From contig CAYQMI010000003.1 in assembly GCA_964418575.1 (NCBI GenBank), forward strand, positions 5,654 to 69,653: DNA of 64,000 nucleotides. The letters run 5' to 3'. Source of the stretch: Glaciecola sp964418575 (lineage in GTDB: Bacteria; Pseudomonadota; Gammaproteobacteria; Enterobacterales; Alteromonadaceae). This document shows, piece after piece, positions 24,005 to 32,958 of this stretch. The position numbers and the translations under genes are program-made. Below the pieces are notes generated by a model that was not told the origin of the DNA, ran no database searches, and was given only the letters and a program-made list of their open reading frames with translations. Positions within the stretch are counted from its first letter, which is position 1. Each line of letters begins with the position of its first letter.

Positions 24005-27000
24005 ATGAACGCAATTATTGATGCTGCATTTACGCGGGCTCGGACAATTGCTTTAGTATTTGTCATGCTAATAATTGCCGGCGCGAGCTCTTATTTTTCA
24101 ATTCCAAAAGAAGCCGAGCCAGACGTTACGATTCCCATCGTGTATGTTTCGGTGATTTACGATGGCATCTCTCCAGAGGATTCTGAACGACTGTTAATTC
24201 GCCCCCTCGAAAAAGAATTGCAAACCATCGAAGGGCTCAGAGAGATGAAAGCCACGGGTTCACAGGGTTTTGCATCGGTGACCTTAGAGTTTGATGCGGG
24301 ATTTGATGCAGACCAAGCTTTGCAGGACGTCCGAGAAAAGGTCGATATCGCGAAAGCAGAACTTCCGCCAGGCAGTGAAGAGCCACGAGTCGCGGAAGTA
24401 AACATTTCACTTTTCCCGGTTTTAACTGTGATTTTATCGGGCGAGATGCCTGAACGCGCTTTGCTTAATATTGCTCAAAACCTTAAAGACCGCATGGAGG
24501 CGCTTGCTGGTGTGCTTGAGGTGGATATAGGTGGGGAGAGAGAGGAACTGCTTGAGGTAATAGTCGACCCAACGGCGCTTGAAACTTATCAACTTTCGTT
24601 TACCGATGTATTTAATTTTGTAAGTGCAAATAACCGCCTAGTTGCTGCCGGTGCGCTCGATACTGGAGCAGGGAGAATGGTATTTAAAGTGCCAGGTGTA
24701 ATTGAGACGATGGAAGATTTATCAACACTTCCGGTTAAAAAAGTGGGCGATAATATTGTGACTTTTTCAGATGTTGCAAGTATTCGCCGCACCTTTAAAG
24801 ATCCAACATCTTTTGCTCGTATACAGGGCGAGCCCGCACTAGCCCTAGAAGTCAAAAAACGCTCAGGGGCCAATATTATTGAAACGGTTGCCGAGGTGCG
24901 AGCTTTAGTCTCTCAAGCTCAGGAGGCGTGGCCTTCAACTGTGCGAGTAAATTACCTGCAAGATAAATCTGATCAAATCAAAACTATGTTGGGTGACTTA
25001 GAAAATAATGTCATCACCGCCATTATATTGGTGATGATAGTGATTGTTGCGGTATTGGGTGTGCGCCCGTCAATACTGGTTGGCTTGGCTATTCCTGGGT
25101 CATTTTTGACCGCCATGGTAGTAATTAATTTCTTTGGTTTTACGCTGAATATCGTTGTTTTATTTAGTTTGATATTAGTTGTTGGCATGCTGGTAGATGG
25201 CGCCATTGTGACTATTGAGTTAGCCGACCGATATATGCAAGATGGCGAATCACCACTGACCGCATTTGCATCAGCATCTAAACGTATGTCGTGGCCAATA
25301 ATCGCATCAACAGCTACTACGCTCATGGTATTTGCCCCGCTGTTGGTTTGGCCAGGTTTAGTGGGCGAATTCATGAAGTTTTTACCGATCACGGTGATTA
25401 TCACCTTAGTTGCATCTTTATTCATGGCCTTAATTTTTATACCGGTGTTGGGAGCTGTGATCTCTTCGAAAGGACAGAAAACCTCTAAAAGCAGCGCCTC
25501 GCAGCTAAAAGCAAATGCAGACATTCACGCAGCTGAAAGTGGCGATTTAGCAACAATTGAGGGCTGGGTTGGTCGATATTTAAAAATACTCAATGGTTTA
25601 TTGTCGCATCCCGGTAAAAGCGTAGCGTGTGCAGTACTGGCCCTGATGGTTGCCTATACAGCTTACTTTATGCAAGGCAAAGGCGTAGAGTTTTTTCCTG
25701 AAATAGAACCTGAATTTTTACAGGTTCAGGTTCAAGCTCGAGGTGATTTGTCGATTACTGAACGAGACGCTCTAGTGGCACAAGTTGAGCAAGTACTGTT
25801 GCTTCAAGAGCACATCGACTCGGTTTACACCAAAACACTCGGTGCCGGCATGCAGTCGCAATCCGATATGCCTGAAGATGTAATTGGCGTTATTCAACTC
25901 GATTTAGCTGATTGGCAGAGCCGCCCTGATTCGGTTACGTTAATTGATGAGATGCGAGAAAAAGTAAAAGATATTGCCGGCATTAAAGTACAGGTGAGAG
26001 AACAGCAGTCAGGTCCATCAGCTGGAAAACCTGTGCAGTTGGATGTCAACGCTAGTCGTCCGGAGCTATTAGAAAGCGCGGTTGCTCACATTCGAGAATT
26101 GATGAATGACATTGGTGGCTTTGTAGATACAGAGGATTCGCGCGCGCTGCCTAGCATAGAGTGGCGTTTGAAAGTAGACCGAGAACTGGCTGCTAAGTAC
26201 GATGTGAATGTAACCTTACTGGGCAACGCCGTGACTCTTATTACCAACGGTGCGCTGCTAGCAGAGTACCGCCCAGATGACGTAGAAGACGAAGTCGAAA
26301 TTCGCTTGCGCTTTCCTTTGGAAAGTCGGAATTTAGAGCAGCTTTTTGCATTGAATATCCCAACAAGCGAGGGCTTAGTTCCCATCCGAAATTTTGTGAG
26401 CGTGGAGCCAGCTCAAAAAATGGGGAGGATATCCCGCGTAAACAGTGAGCGGGCAATCTCAATTAAGTCTAGTGTGCGAGAAGATTTATTAGCAGACGCA
26501 CAGGTTAAAAAGTTACGCGAAGCCTTAGCTGAAAACCCGCTTCCAGCAGGAGTGAACGTTAAATTCAAAGGGCAAGACGAAGACTCACAAGAAGCGATGG
26601 TGTTTTTAAGCAATGCATTTATCGTTGCCATCTTTTTGATGTTAGTGATTTTATTGACCCAATTTAATAGTTTTTACCAAGCATTTATTGTGTTAAGCGC
26701 AATTGTATTCTCAACTGCTGGCGTGCTGCTTGGCTTAATTGCTACCGGGCAAGCGTTTGGTATAGTGATGGGAGGAATTGGTGTTATTGCCTTGGCCGGT
26801 ATAGTGGTTAACAACAACATTGTACTGATTGATACCTACAACGATTTGAAGTCAAAAGGTATGGCAACAAAAGAGGCTATATTGCGCACATCAGCCCAGC
26901 GTATTCGGCCCGTCTTATTAACATCAGTTACCACTATATTAGGTTTAATGCCCATGGTATTTGCGCTAACTATCGACGTAATAGACCGCAATATATCCGT

Positions 27001-27148
27001 CGGTGCGCCCTCTGCGCAGTGGTGGACTACTCTGGCGAGCACAATTGCTGGAGGACTTACCTTTGCTACTGTATTGACGCTGCTCATAACGCCCAGTTTG
27101 TTGATGTTAGGTGATAAAATAAGCAAAAAGGTGAAAGATAAAACATAA
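24005..27148 (+). CDS. RND-family efflux pump inner-membrane permease (AcrB/HAE1-like)
   Basis: 1047 residues, the family length. The expected plan is seen: helix 1 (about 13-32), a periplasmic porter loop, helices 2-6 (about 335-485), a second loop, and helices 8-12 (about 865-1035). Family signatures include GLREMKATGSQGFASVTLEF, the helix 4 stretch VVGMLVDGAIVTIELADRYM with its proton-relay acidic residue, and GVIALAGIVVNNNIVLIDTY in the second half. No associated outer-membrane gene lies in this operon; the nearest TolC-like gene is 34 kb away with a different partner, so it may use a shared TolC. Confidence 0.95.
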   Translation: MNAIIDAAFTRARTIALVFVMLIIAGASSYFSIPKEAEPDVTIPIVYVSVIYDGISPEDSERLLIRPLEKELQTIEGLREMKATGSQGFASVTLEFDAGFDADQALQDVREKVDIAKAELPPGSEEPRVAEVNISLFPVLTVILSGEMPERALLNIAQNLKDRMEALAGVLEVDIGGEREELLEVIVDPTALETYQLSFTDVFNFVSANNRLVAAGALDTGAGRMVFKVPGVIETMEDLSTLPVKKVGDNIVTFSDVASIRRTFKDPTSFARIQGEPALALEVKKRSGANIIETVAEVRALVSQAQEAWPSTVRVNYLQDKSDQIKTMLGDLENNVITAIILVMIVIVAVLGVRPSILVGLAIPGSFLTAMVVINFFGFTLNIVVLFSLILVVGMLVDGAIVTIELADRYMQDGESPLTAFASASKRMSWPIIASTATTLMVFAPLLVWPGLVGEFMKFLPITVIITLVASLFMALIFIPVLGAVISSKGQKTSKSSASQLKANADIHAAESGDLATIEGWVGRYLKILNGLLSHPGKSVACAVLALMVAYTAYFMQGKGVEFFPEIEPEFLQVQVQARGDLSITERDALVAQVEQVLLLQEHIDSVYTKTLGAGMQSQSDMPEDVIGVIQLDLADWQSRPDSVTLIDEMREKVKDIAGIKVQVREQQSGPSAGKPVQLDVNASRPELLESAVAHIRELMNDIGGFVDTEDSRALPSIEWRLKVDRELAAKYDVNVTLLGNAVTLITNGALLAEYRPDDVEDEVEIRLRFPLESRNLEQLFALNIPTSEGLVPIRNFVSVEPAQKMGRISRVNSERAISIKSSVREDLLADAQVKKLREALAENPLPAGVNVKFKGQDEDSQEAMVFLSNAFIVAIFLMLVILLTQFNSFYQAFIVLSAIVFSTAGVLLGLIATGQAFGIVMGGIGVIALAGIVVNNNIVLIDTYNDLKSKGMATKEAILRTSAQRIRPVLLTSVTTILGLMPMVFALTIDVIDRNISVGAPSAQWWTTLASTIAGGLTFATVLTLLITPSLLMLGDKISKKVKDKT

Positions 27149-27249
27149 ACAAATAAGCATATCCTGCAATACACATTACTTTGTACACAGGCGGTGCTCT
27201 GTTATTTTTATGAGCACTTGTCCTATTTAAGTAAATTGGTTTTTGCACA

Positions 27250-28083
27250 ATGGAATATTTAGATACTGCGGTTGACGTTTCTGCGTCTGATATTGACGCT
27301 TACCAAAAAAATGGTCACATCAAGCTATCTCAGGTCTGCGACAGTAAACATATTCCTATGTTTAGAGAGCAAGTAAACAAGGGAGTCGATAAAAGAAAGG
27401 CCTCTATTGAACTACTCCCTTTCGAAAAGCGCGATACCTACGGTAAAGCGTTTTTGCAAATCATGAACCTATGGGTAGAAAACTCAGAGCTTGCTAAATG
27501 GGTATTAAGTAAGCGCTTCGCCAGTGCGGCAGCAAAATTAATGGGCGTAGATCGGGTTCGTATTTATCATGACCAAGCCCTATTTAAAGAGCCAAATGGC
27601 GGCTTGACACCGTGGCATCAAGACCAGCATTATTGGCCGCTCGACACTGATAAATGCATCACGATGTGGATGCCGCTAATGGATGTCACTGCAGCAATGG
27701 GGACTTTGAATTTTGCCAGCGGAACTTCGCAAGTGGGTTATCTTGGTGATATGCCCATATCTGATGATTCTGAAAGTAAGCTTAGTCAAATGTGCAAAGA
27801 TAAAGGATTTGATATAGTCAATTATAAAGACATGAATGCCGGTGATGCTACATTCCACTCAGGCTGGTGTTTGCATGGTGCACCAAGGAATCAGACCAAT
27901 ACACTTCGTGAAGTCATGACCATAATTTGGTACGAAGATTCTGCAAAAATTATTGAGAAACCAGATCCACAGAATCGGTGGAACAAATCCAGAGAAAATG
28001 ACCTAGCGACTTGGTTGCCCAATTGCCAACCAGGCGAGCTTGCTGCAAGTAAAATTAATCCAGTTATAAAGCCTTTTGAATAA
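27250..28083 (+). CDS. Phytanoyl-CoA dioxygenase (PhyH) family Fe(II)/2-oxoglutarate oxygenase
   Basis: 277 residues. The iron triad is visible as H123 and D125 (WHQDQHYWPLD) and H209 (SGWCLHGAPRNQT), with a downstream arginine for 2-oxoglutarate. PhyH-family enzymes hydroxylate diverse small molecules and natural products; the substrate here is unknown. It is a single gene 100 bp downstream of the RND permease. It is followed by an assembly gap, so its transcription unit cannot be closed. Confidence 0.9.
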   Translation: MEYLDTAVDVSASDIDAYQKNGHIKLSQVCDSKHIPMFREQVNKGVDKRKASIELLPFEKRDTYGKAFLQIMNLWVENSELAKWVLSKRFASAAAKLMGVDRVRIYHDQALFKEPNGGLTPWHQDQHYWPLDTDKCITMWMPLMDVTAAMGTLNFASGTSQVGYLGDMPISDDSESKLSQMCKDKGFDIVNYKDMNAGDATFHSGWCLHGAPRNQTNTLREVMTIIWYEDSAKIIEKPDPQNRWNKSRENDLATWLPNCQPGELAASKINPVIKPFE

Positions 28084-28192
28084 AGAGTGGGTGAGCACGT
28101 AAAAGAGCTAAAATATTATTACGCTTTCACCTAAAAGATTTGCATTATTGTATCGGCTCTTGTGTGTCAAAGCGTTTTTTTGAGCCCTCCAA

Positions 28193-28292
28193 NNNNNNNN
28201 NNNNNNNNNNNNNNNNNNNNNNNNNNNNNNNNNNNNNNNNNNNNNNNNNNNNNNNNNNNNNNNNNNNNNNNNNNNNNNNNNNNNNNNNNNNN
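28193..28292. other. Assembly gap, 100 N
   Basis: Exactly 100 undetermined bases between the PhyH gene and the channel gene. The left contig ends ...ccctccaa and the right contig begins cctccaagg, so both flanks share CCTCCAA. The gap may be a missed short overlap rather than real missing sequence. Confidence 0.97.
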
Positions 28293-28308
28293 CCTCCAAG
28301 GAATTTTC

Positions 28309-28749
28309 ATGTTATACCAAATACTAATTGGGTCCCTCGTAATATTTGGTACGGTATTCGTTCAAAGTGCATGTATTAATCTTCTAGACCGAGTTCTAAA
28401 ACACTGGTCATCTTTATTGCGCAATCACGGCGGCTTTGCCAAGAATACAGCCTTACTCTGGTTCATTGTATTATGGCTGGTACTAGGCTTGACTGTAACT
28501 TGTTGGGTCTGGGCCTATGTATTTGTGCAGCTAGACATTTTTGCTAGTTTAGAAGAGTCCCTCTATTTCTCTATTGTTACCTTCGCAACCTTAGGTTATG
28601 GAGATATTGTGCTGGATGCTAACTGGCGAATATTAAGCAGCATTACCGCCTTAAATGGCTTGATTTTAGTAGGGCTTAATACGGCATATCTCGCGCAAAC
28701 ATTTACTGGTATTAAGCGAGCTCAAGCGCGCTCTGAGCAAGAACCTTAA
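28309..28749 (+). CDS. Two-TM potassium-channel-like protein
   Basis: 146 residues from ATG 28309, which has caaggaa as ribosome binding site in the right-hand contig; the reading frame extends back into the N-run but there is no reason to start there. There are three or four hydrophobic segments. The pore loop before the last helix contains FSIVTFATLGYGDIVLDANW, where TLGYGDI is the potassium selectivity-filter motif of the Ion_trans_2 family. There is no cytoplasmic RCK or cyclic-nucleotide domain, so it is a minimal pore protein. Its physiological role is unknown. Confidence 0.85.
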   Translation: MLYQILIGSLVIFGTVFVQSACINLLDRVLKHWSSLLRNHGGFAKNTALLWFIVLWLVLGLTVTCWVWAYVFVQLDIFASLEESLYFSIVTFATLGYGDIVLDANWRILSSITALNGLILVGLNTAYLAQTFTGIKRAQARSEQEP

Positions 28750-28845
28750 TTCGCCGCTTTAAGGCTCAATCTCTTGCTGATTACGACTAATTTTCGTAAT
28801 CGCTTTGTAAAACTCAGGCTTTGAAGTGAGTGTGTTTTTTATGCG

Positions 28846-28873
28846 AACCTATATTTTTAAAAGTGCTTAGGTT
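28846..28873 (+). promoter_or_regulatory. Leader hairpin that would cover the GH10 ribosome binding site
   Basis: AACCTA (28846-28851) pairs perfectly with TAGGTT (28868-28873). The only ribosome-binding-site-like bases before the GH10 ATG at 28879, AGG at 28869-28871, lie inside the 3' arm. Folding would reduce translation. The stem is short, so this is tentative. Confidence 0.35.
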
Positions 28874-28878
28874 TGTGT

Positions 28879-30750
28879 ATGAAATGTTTATTTAGTCTCC
28901 CATCTGTCTTCAACCAGCGTTTATCCTCTCTTTTTCTAGCAGCGTGCCTTTGCTTAAGCTCTGCATTTTATGCAGGTGCCCAAAGCACTCAGTCCTTGCA
29001 ACTGCTAAAAGAACAGCTTCCAGCAGATATCCAACTCACTATTTTTATTGACGATACCTCAGCAAATACCCTCTCGGTAGGCGGAAATAATGAATTAAAT
29101 AGCTATGAGTGGCTCGCTTCTCAAGACGGTCAGTTTGCTGACTTTTTACGAGTGAATGTTAACGAAGCTGGGCAAAATACATGGGATGTTACTGCTAAAT
29201 CAATTGGCAATCAGGAGCCCATTAAAAAAGGCGATTGGGTATATGCTAGCTACTATGCTAGAGCGTCAGGTGAAACTGAAAGCATTAACATAAGAGGGTT
29301 TATAGAGCGCAGTGTACCAAGCTGGATGATGATCTCTGATGCCAGTGTTGCAGCAGGCAGCAAATGGACGCGTGTGGTTGCCAGTGGCAAAGCACCAGAA
29401 GACTTAGCGAAAGACTCGGTTTATATCTCTTTGCATTTAGCGGCAAAAAAACAAAGTCTCGATATCGCAAATATCGTATTTGTCAGCGCGCCCGGCAATA
29501 TCGAACAAAATCTCTTCCCGGTCACCGAGCTTTCTTATTCTGGCATGGAAGAGAGCGCGCCGTGGCGAACAAAAGCTAAACAGATGATAAAGCAGCATCG
29601 TGAGGGAAGCTTTCAAATATTTGTGCTCAACCAACAGGGCGAAGCAATACCCAATGCTGAAGTCAGTATTCAGATGCAAGATGTAGATTACGAACTTGGC
29701 AGTATGGCGCACGGTTTGTTGGTTGAAGATAGCGAGATAGGGCAGCAATATCGTAAGTGGTTTGCGCAGTTTTTTAACTACGCCACCGCCACTATTTATT
29801 GGGCTGATTGGGGTTGGGAAAATCCAGAGGTACGCGAATCATACCTTAAGAAAATGACATACTTCCAAGAACAAAACATTGATATGCGCGGGCATGTGTT
29901 GCTCTACCCCGCATTTCGATTTAGCCCTCAAGTGCTTATCGATTTGCAAGACGACAAACAAGCGTTTATCGCACGCGTTAACCAGCAAATTGATGAAATT
30001 GTGCCATTACTTAAAGCCTTTGGCATGAACGAATACGATGTGATTAATGAGCTCAGAGCAGAAAAAGAATGGCTAGATATAGTCGGCATGGAGACCGTTG
30101 TGGACTGGTACAAACGAGTCCATGCTTTGCACCCCGAAGCGATTTTATATATTAACGAAAACTCTATTTTAACCGACGGCGGCGACAATACTGGCCAAAA
30201 AGACCATTACTATGATCTTATTACCGAGCTATTAGAAAAAGGCGCACCTATTCACGGCATTGGCATGCAGGGGCATTTCAATGGCATCGTTACGCCGGTC
30301 GATAAGATGTGGAAGATTTTAGATAGATTCGCGAGCTTTAATTTACCTATCAGAATTACCGAATACGACACCGATACTCGCGATGTTCAAGGACAAGCAT
30401 TGTTTGATACCGACTTTTACGAGGCAATGTACGCTCACCCCGCAACCGTTGGTGTAACTCGATGGGGCTTTTACGAGCCTGTGATGTGGCGTCCCGCTGG
30501 CGCTTTAATTGATTCGCAAAATGATTTTAAGCCGAATGCGCAGGCTTACATGGACTGGTTATACGCCCTTCGCGACTTTCAGCAAACTCTCATTTCAGAT
30601 AAACAAGGCTCGTTAAGCTTTGCTGGCAAATATGGCAGGTATCGCGTTACTGCGCAAGGCGAAGAGTTTAGCTGTGAGTTTACTCAGCCGCCTACGCATC
30701 AAGATATCAAACCCTTTAGTCAGAGCTGCACGCTTCGTATGGCAAAATAA
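28879..30750 (+). CDS. Secreted GH10 family glycoside hydrolase (endo-xylanase type) with N-terminal CBM-like domain
   Basis: 623 residues from ATG 28879. A signal peptide ends at FYAGAQ. A beta-sandwich region resembling CBM4/9 follows (about 45-205, ELNSYEWLASQDGQFADFLR, DWVYASYYARA). The GH10 barrel spans about 235-590. The acid/base is E391 (YDVINELRAEK) and the nucleophile E495 (LPIRITEYDTD), with GIGMQGHFNG and GVTRWGFYEP as further family landmarks. The usual tryptophan after the RGH strand is replaced: GHVLLYPAFRF. It probably cleaves beta-1,4-xylan or a related marine beta-glycan. It stands alone with no transporter or other glycan gene beside it. Confidence 0.88.
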   Translation: MKCLFSLPSVFNQRLSSLFLAACLCLSSAFYAGAQSTQSLQLLKEQLPADIQLTIFIDDTSANTLSVGGNNELNSYEWLASQDGQFADFLRVNVNEAGQNTWDVTAKSIGNQEPIKKGDWVYASYYARASGETESINIRGFIERSVPSWMMISDASVAAGSKWTRVVASGKAPEDLAKDSVYISLHLAAKKQSLDIANIVFVSAPGNIEQNLFPVTELSYSGMEESAPWRTKAKQMIKQHREGSFQIFVLNQQGEAIPNAEVSIQMQDVDYELGSMAHGLLVEDSEIGQQYRKWFAQFFNYATATIYWADWGWENPEVRESYLKKMTYFQEQNIDMRGHVLLYPAFRFSPQVLIDLQDDKQAFIARVNQQIDEIVPLLKAFGMNEYDVINELRAEKEWLDIVGMETVVDWYKRVHALHPEAILYINENSILTDGGDNTGQKDHYYDLITELLEKGAPIHGIGMQGHFNGIVTPVDKMWKILDRFASFNLPIRITEYDTDTRDVQGQALFDTDFYEAMYAHPATVGVTRWGFYEPVMWRPAGALIDSQNDFKPNAQAYMDWLYALRDFQQTLISDKQGSLSFAGKYGRYRVTAQGEEFSCEFTQPPTHQDIKPFSQSCTLRMAK

Positions 30751-30808
30751 CAAACTGGGGTTCAGCTGACCTTGTTTTTTTTAAACGCCCATTGACCTTA
30801 CTAACAAT

Positions 30809-30844
30809 ATATACGATATTTCACATATGTGTTATATCGTATAT
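30809..30844. promoter_or_regulatory. 36-bp ArsR operator
   Basis: Arms ATATACGATAT (30809-30819) and ATATCGTATAT (30834-30844) are perfect inverted repeats, nested symmetrically around a second palindrome ACATATGT (30823-30830), all centred on 30826.5. It ends 11 bp before the arsR ATG. The shape fits an ArsR/SmtB dimer site (ATA-rich 12-2-12 type). Confidence 0.75.
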
Positions 30845-30855
30845 GTGTCGCTTTA

Positions 30856-31200
30856 ATGAACTCTATAAATCCATGCACGCTGTTTAAGTGTTTAGCGGAT
30901 GAAACTCGCTTAAAGTCAGTTCTATTGATTGCGCTAGATACCGAAGCTTGCGTTTGCGATTTGATGACAGCCCTAGAACTGGATCAAGCAAAAATTTCTC
31001 GTCACCTTGCACAACTTCGAAAATGCGGCATTTTACTCGATGAAAGACGGGGTAAATGGGTTTTTTACAAAGTGCACCCAATGCTTCCAGCTTGGGCAAA
31101 AGAGATTATTGATAATGCAGCAAGGAATAACGACGAGTATATTCAGTTGCCGCTTAAAAGATTAATTGCGTCCAAATCTTCGGCCGCTTCATGCTGTTAA
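30856..31200 (+). CDS. arsR: ArsR-family arsenic-responsive repressor
   Basis: 114 residues from ATG 30856; an upstream in-frame GTG lies inside the operator palindrome and is rejected. Winged helix: FKCLADETRLKSVLLI, then ALELDQAKISRHLAQLRKCG as recognition helix, and RRGKWVFYKVHP as wing. The metal-sensing ACVCDL pair (Cys-Val-Cys before the recognition helix) matches the classical ArsR As(III) site, and a C-terminal CC could add thiols. It should repress the arsR-arsC-acr3 set via the 36-bp palindrome and release on arsenite. Confidence 0.92.
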   Translation: MNSINPCTLFKCLADETRLKSVLLIALDTEACVCDLMTALELDQAKISRHLAQLRKCGILLDERRGKWVFYKVHPMLPAWAKEIIDNAARNNDEYIQLPLKRLIASKSSAASCC

Positions 31201-31255
31201 CACTGCCATGTAAATCACATCTGTCTAATCATAATTAATACTAGCGAACATATTT

Positions 31256-31747
31256 ATGAAAATACTCTACATCTGCACGCACAACCGCTGCCGAAGCATA
31301 CTATCTGAAGCCATCACAAACGCCAAGGGCGAGCATTATTTGATTGCAAAAAGTGCCGGCAGCCAGCCAAGTGGGCAGGTACACCCACTTTCATTAAAGT
31401 ACTTAGAGCGCGAGGGCTATTCGATTGATGGTTTGCAAAGCCAATCGTGGGATGATTTTAAAGATTTTAAGCCTGATGTTGTGGTGACAGTCTGTGACTC
31501 AGCGGCAGGCGAGAGTTGCCCTGTATATTTGCACGATAGCCTGAGAGTGCACTGGGGCCTGAGCGATCCGTCTAAAAAGCAGGGCAGTGAACAGGAAATA
31601 GAGCAAGCTTTTTTATCATGCATCGAAGAAATAGCACTTAGAGTAGAAAAGCTCAATGATATTGCAATAAAACATTTCGCCAACAAAGACATGCCGCCAA
31701 GCAAAGCAGTGCTTGCTAAAGCACTAAATAAAGCGGGCGCAAAGTAA
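31256..31747 (+). CDS. arsC: Arsenate reductase, low-molecular-weight phosphatase fold
   Basis: 163 residues. The phosphatase-type loop is CTHNRCRSILSEA at residues 7-19, with the nucleophilic cysteine at C7; further cysteines sit in VVTVCDSAAGESCPVYL, the thiol relay region of thioredoxin-coupled ArsC. The acidic DPSKKQGSE loop follows. It reduces arsenate to arsenite for export by the Acr3 protein encoded next. It lies between arsR and acr3 with short spacers (about 55 and 74 bp), so one transcript is likely. Confidence 0.92.
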   Translation: MKILYICTHNRCRSILSEAITNAKGEHYLIAKSAGSQPSGQVHPLSLKYLEREGYSIDGLQSQSWDDFKDFKPDVVVTVCDSAAGESCPVYLHDSLRVHWGLSDPSKKQGSEQEIEQAFLSCIEEIALRVEKLNDIAIKHFANKDMPPSKAVLAKALNKAGAK

Positions 31748-31821
31748 TATGTTTGCAGGCTATTTGACCAGTAAAATCGATTATTAACACATGTATTTTT
31801 ACCAGCACAATAGGAATTAAA

Positions 31822-32850
31822 ATGGGATTGTTTGAGCGCTATTTATCGCTGTGGGTAGGTATGGCAATAGTTGTCGGTATTGTAGCAGGCAGCTTATCGC
31901 CCAGTATCTTTGCACTGGTCGCAGAGTTAGAGTTTGCTCATGTAAATATCGTCATTGCCATATTAATTTGGCTAATGATTTATCCGATGATGGTACAAGT
32001 AGACTTTTCGTCTTTAAAAGATGTGGGTAAAAAACCGAAGGGTTTAGTGCTAACACTGGTGATTAACTGGTTAATTAAGCCATTTACCATGGCATTTTTG
32101 GGCTGGTTGTTTTTTAAAGTCTTATTTGTTGACTGGGTCGACCCACAAACCGCGACGCAATATATTGCCGGTATGATTTTACTTGGAGTGGCCCCTTGCA
32201 CAGCAATGGTGTTTGTGTGGAGTCAGCTAACTAAAGGCGATGCTAATTACACTTTGGTGCAGGTATCGATAAACGACATCATCATGATATTTGCTTTTGC
32301 TCCAATAGCCGGCTTATTACTTGGCGTGACGGACATTACTGTACCTTGGGATACCTTAATGTTGTCGGTACTGTTATATGTGGTGGTGCCTTTATTAGCA
32401 GGCGCACTTACCCGACATAGCCTCAGTAAGAGCACTGAGAACGAAAATAAGAATCTACGTATAGAGCGTTTCTTGGCCTTGATGAAGCCATGGTCTATTG
32501 TAGGCTTACTCGCCACGGTAACCTTGCTGTTTGGATTTCAAGCAGAAACCATTTTGTCAAAACCCGAAGCAATAGTGCTAATTGCTATTCCTTTATTAAT
32601 TCAAACCTACGGTATATTTGCTATTGCGTATTACATGGCAAAGCGCATGAAACTCCCTCATAAGGTAGCAGCACCAGCTTGTATGATTGGCACCTCAAAC
32701 TTCTTTGAGCTTGCCGTTGCAGTGGCGATATCATTGTTTGGTTTGCACTCAGGCGCAGCCCTGGCAACGGTGGTAGGAGTGTTGGTTGAAGTACCAGTCA
32801 TGCTTTCTTTAGTTTGGTTTGCCAATAAGACTCGCCATTGGTTTAACTAA
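31822..32850 (+). CDS. acr3: Arsenite efflux transporter, ACR3 family
   Basis: 342 residues with about ten membrane helices. Family landmarks are IWLMIYPMMVQVDFSSLKDV, NWLIKPFTMAFLGWLF, the conserved-cysteine helix GVAPCTAMVFVWSQLTKGD, and GTSNFFELAVAVAISLFG near the end. It expels arsenite using the proton gradient. The spacing and strand put it in the ars operon. A perfect Fur-type palindrome lies directly downstream and belongs to the next gene. Confidence 0.95.
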   Translation: MGLFERYLSLWVGMAIVVGIVAGSLSPSIFALVAELEFAHVNIVIAILIWLMIYPMMVQVDFSSLKDVGKKPKGLVLTLVINWLIKPFTMAFLGWLFFKVLFVDWVDPQTATQYIAGMILLGVAPCTAMVFVWSQLTKGDANYTLVQVSINDIIMIFAFAPIAGLLLGVTDITVPWDTLMLSVLLYVVVPLLAGALTRHSLSKSTENENKNLRIERFLALMKPWSIVGLLATVTLLFGFQAETILSKPEAIVLIAIPLLIQTYGIFAIAYYMAKRMKLPHKVAAPACMIGTSNFFELAVAVAISLFGLHSGAALATVVGVLVEVPVMLSLVWFANKTRHWFN

Positions 32851-32863
32851 ATGGCTTTCAATC

Positions 32864-32894
32864 AATGCAAATGATATTAATTATCATTTGCATT
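32864..32894 (+). promoter_or_regulatory. Fur box upstream of the siderophore receptor
   Basis: AATGCAAATGATA (32864-32876) and TATCATTTGCATT (32882-32894) are perfect 13-bp inverted repeats around TTAAT. The core AATGATATTAATTATCATT resembles the Fur consensus GATAATGATAATCATTATC. It lies about 65 bp before the receptor ATG. Confidence 0.75.
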
Positions 32895-32958
32895 ACTAAA
32901 TTTGTTTTTGTAACATCGCTTCTTGAAATTTTTAATCAACGGAAGCGATTTACAAGAA

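Noticed and set aside
24973..25524. 183-codon open frame on the minus strand inside the RND permease gene.
   Set aside because: The permease reading is conserved throughout; the antisense frame is low-complexity Thr/Ile/Asn text with no family resemblance.
27194..27217. GTGCTC/GAGCAC hairpin after the RND permease as a terminator.
   Set aside because: The stem is only 6 bp with a 12-nt loop and there is no T-run after it.
30751..30782. T-run after the GH10 gene as an intrinsic terminator.
   Set aside because: Eight T are present, but the preceding stem (GGTT/GACC-like) is short and contains wobble pairs; not strong enough to list.
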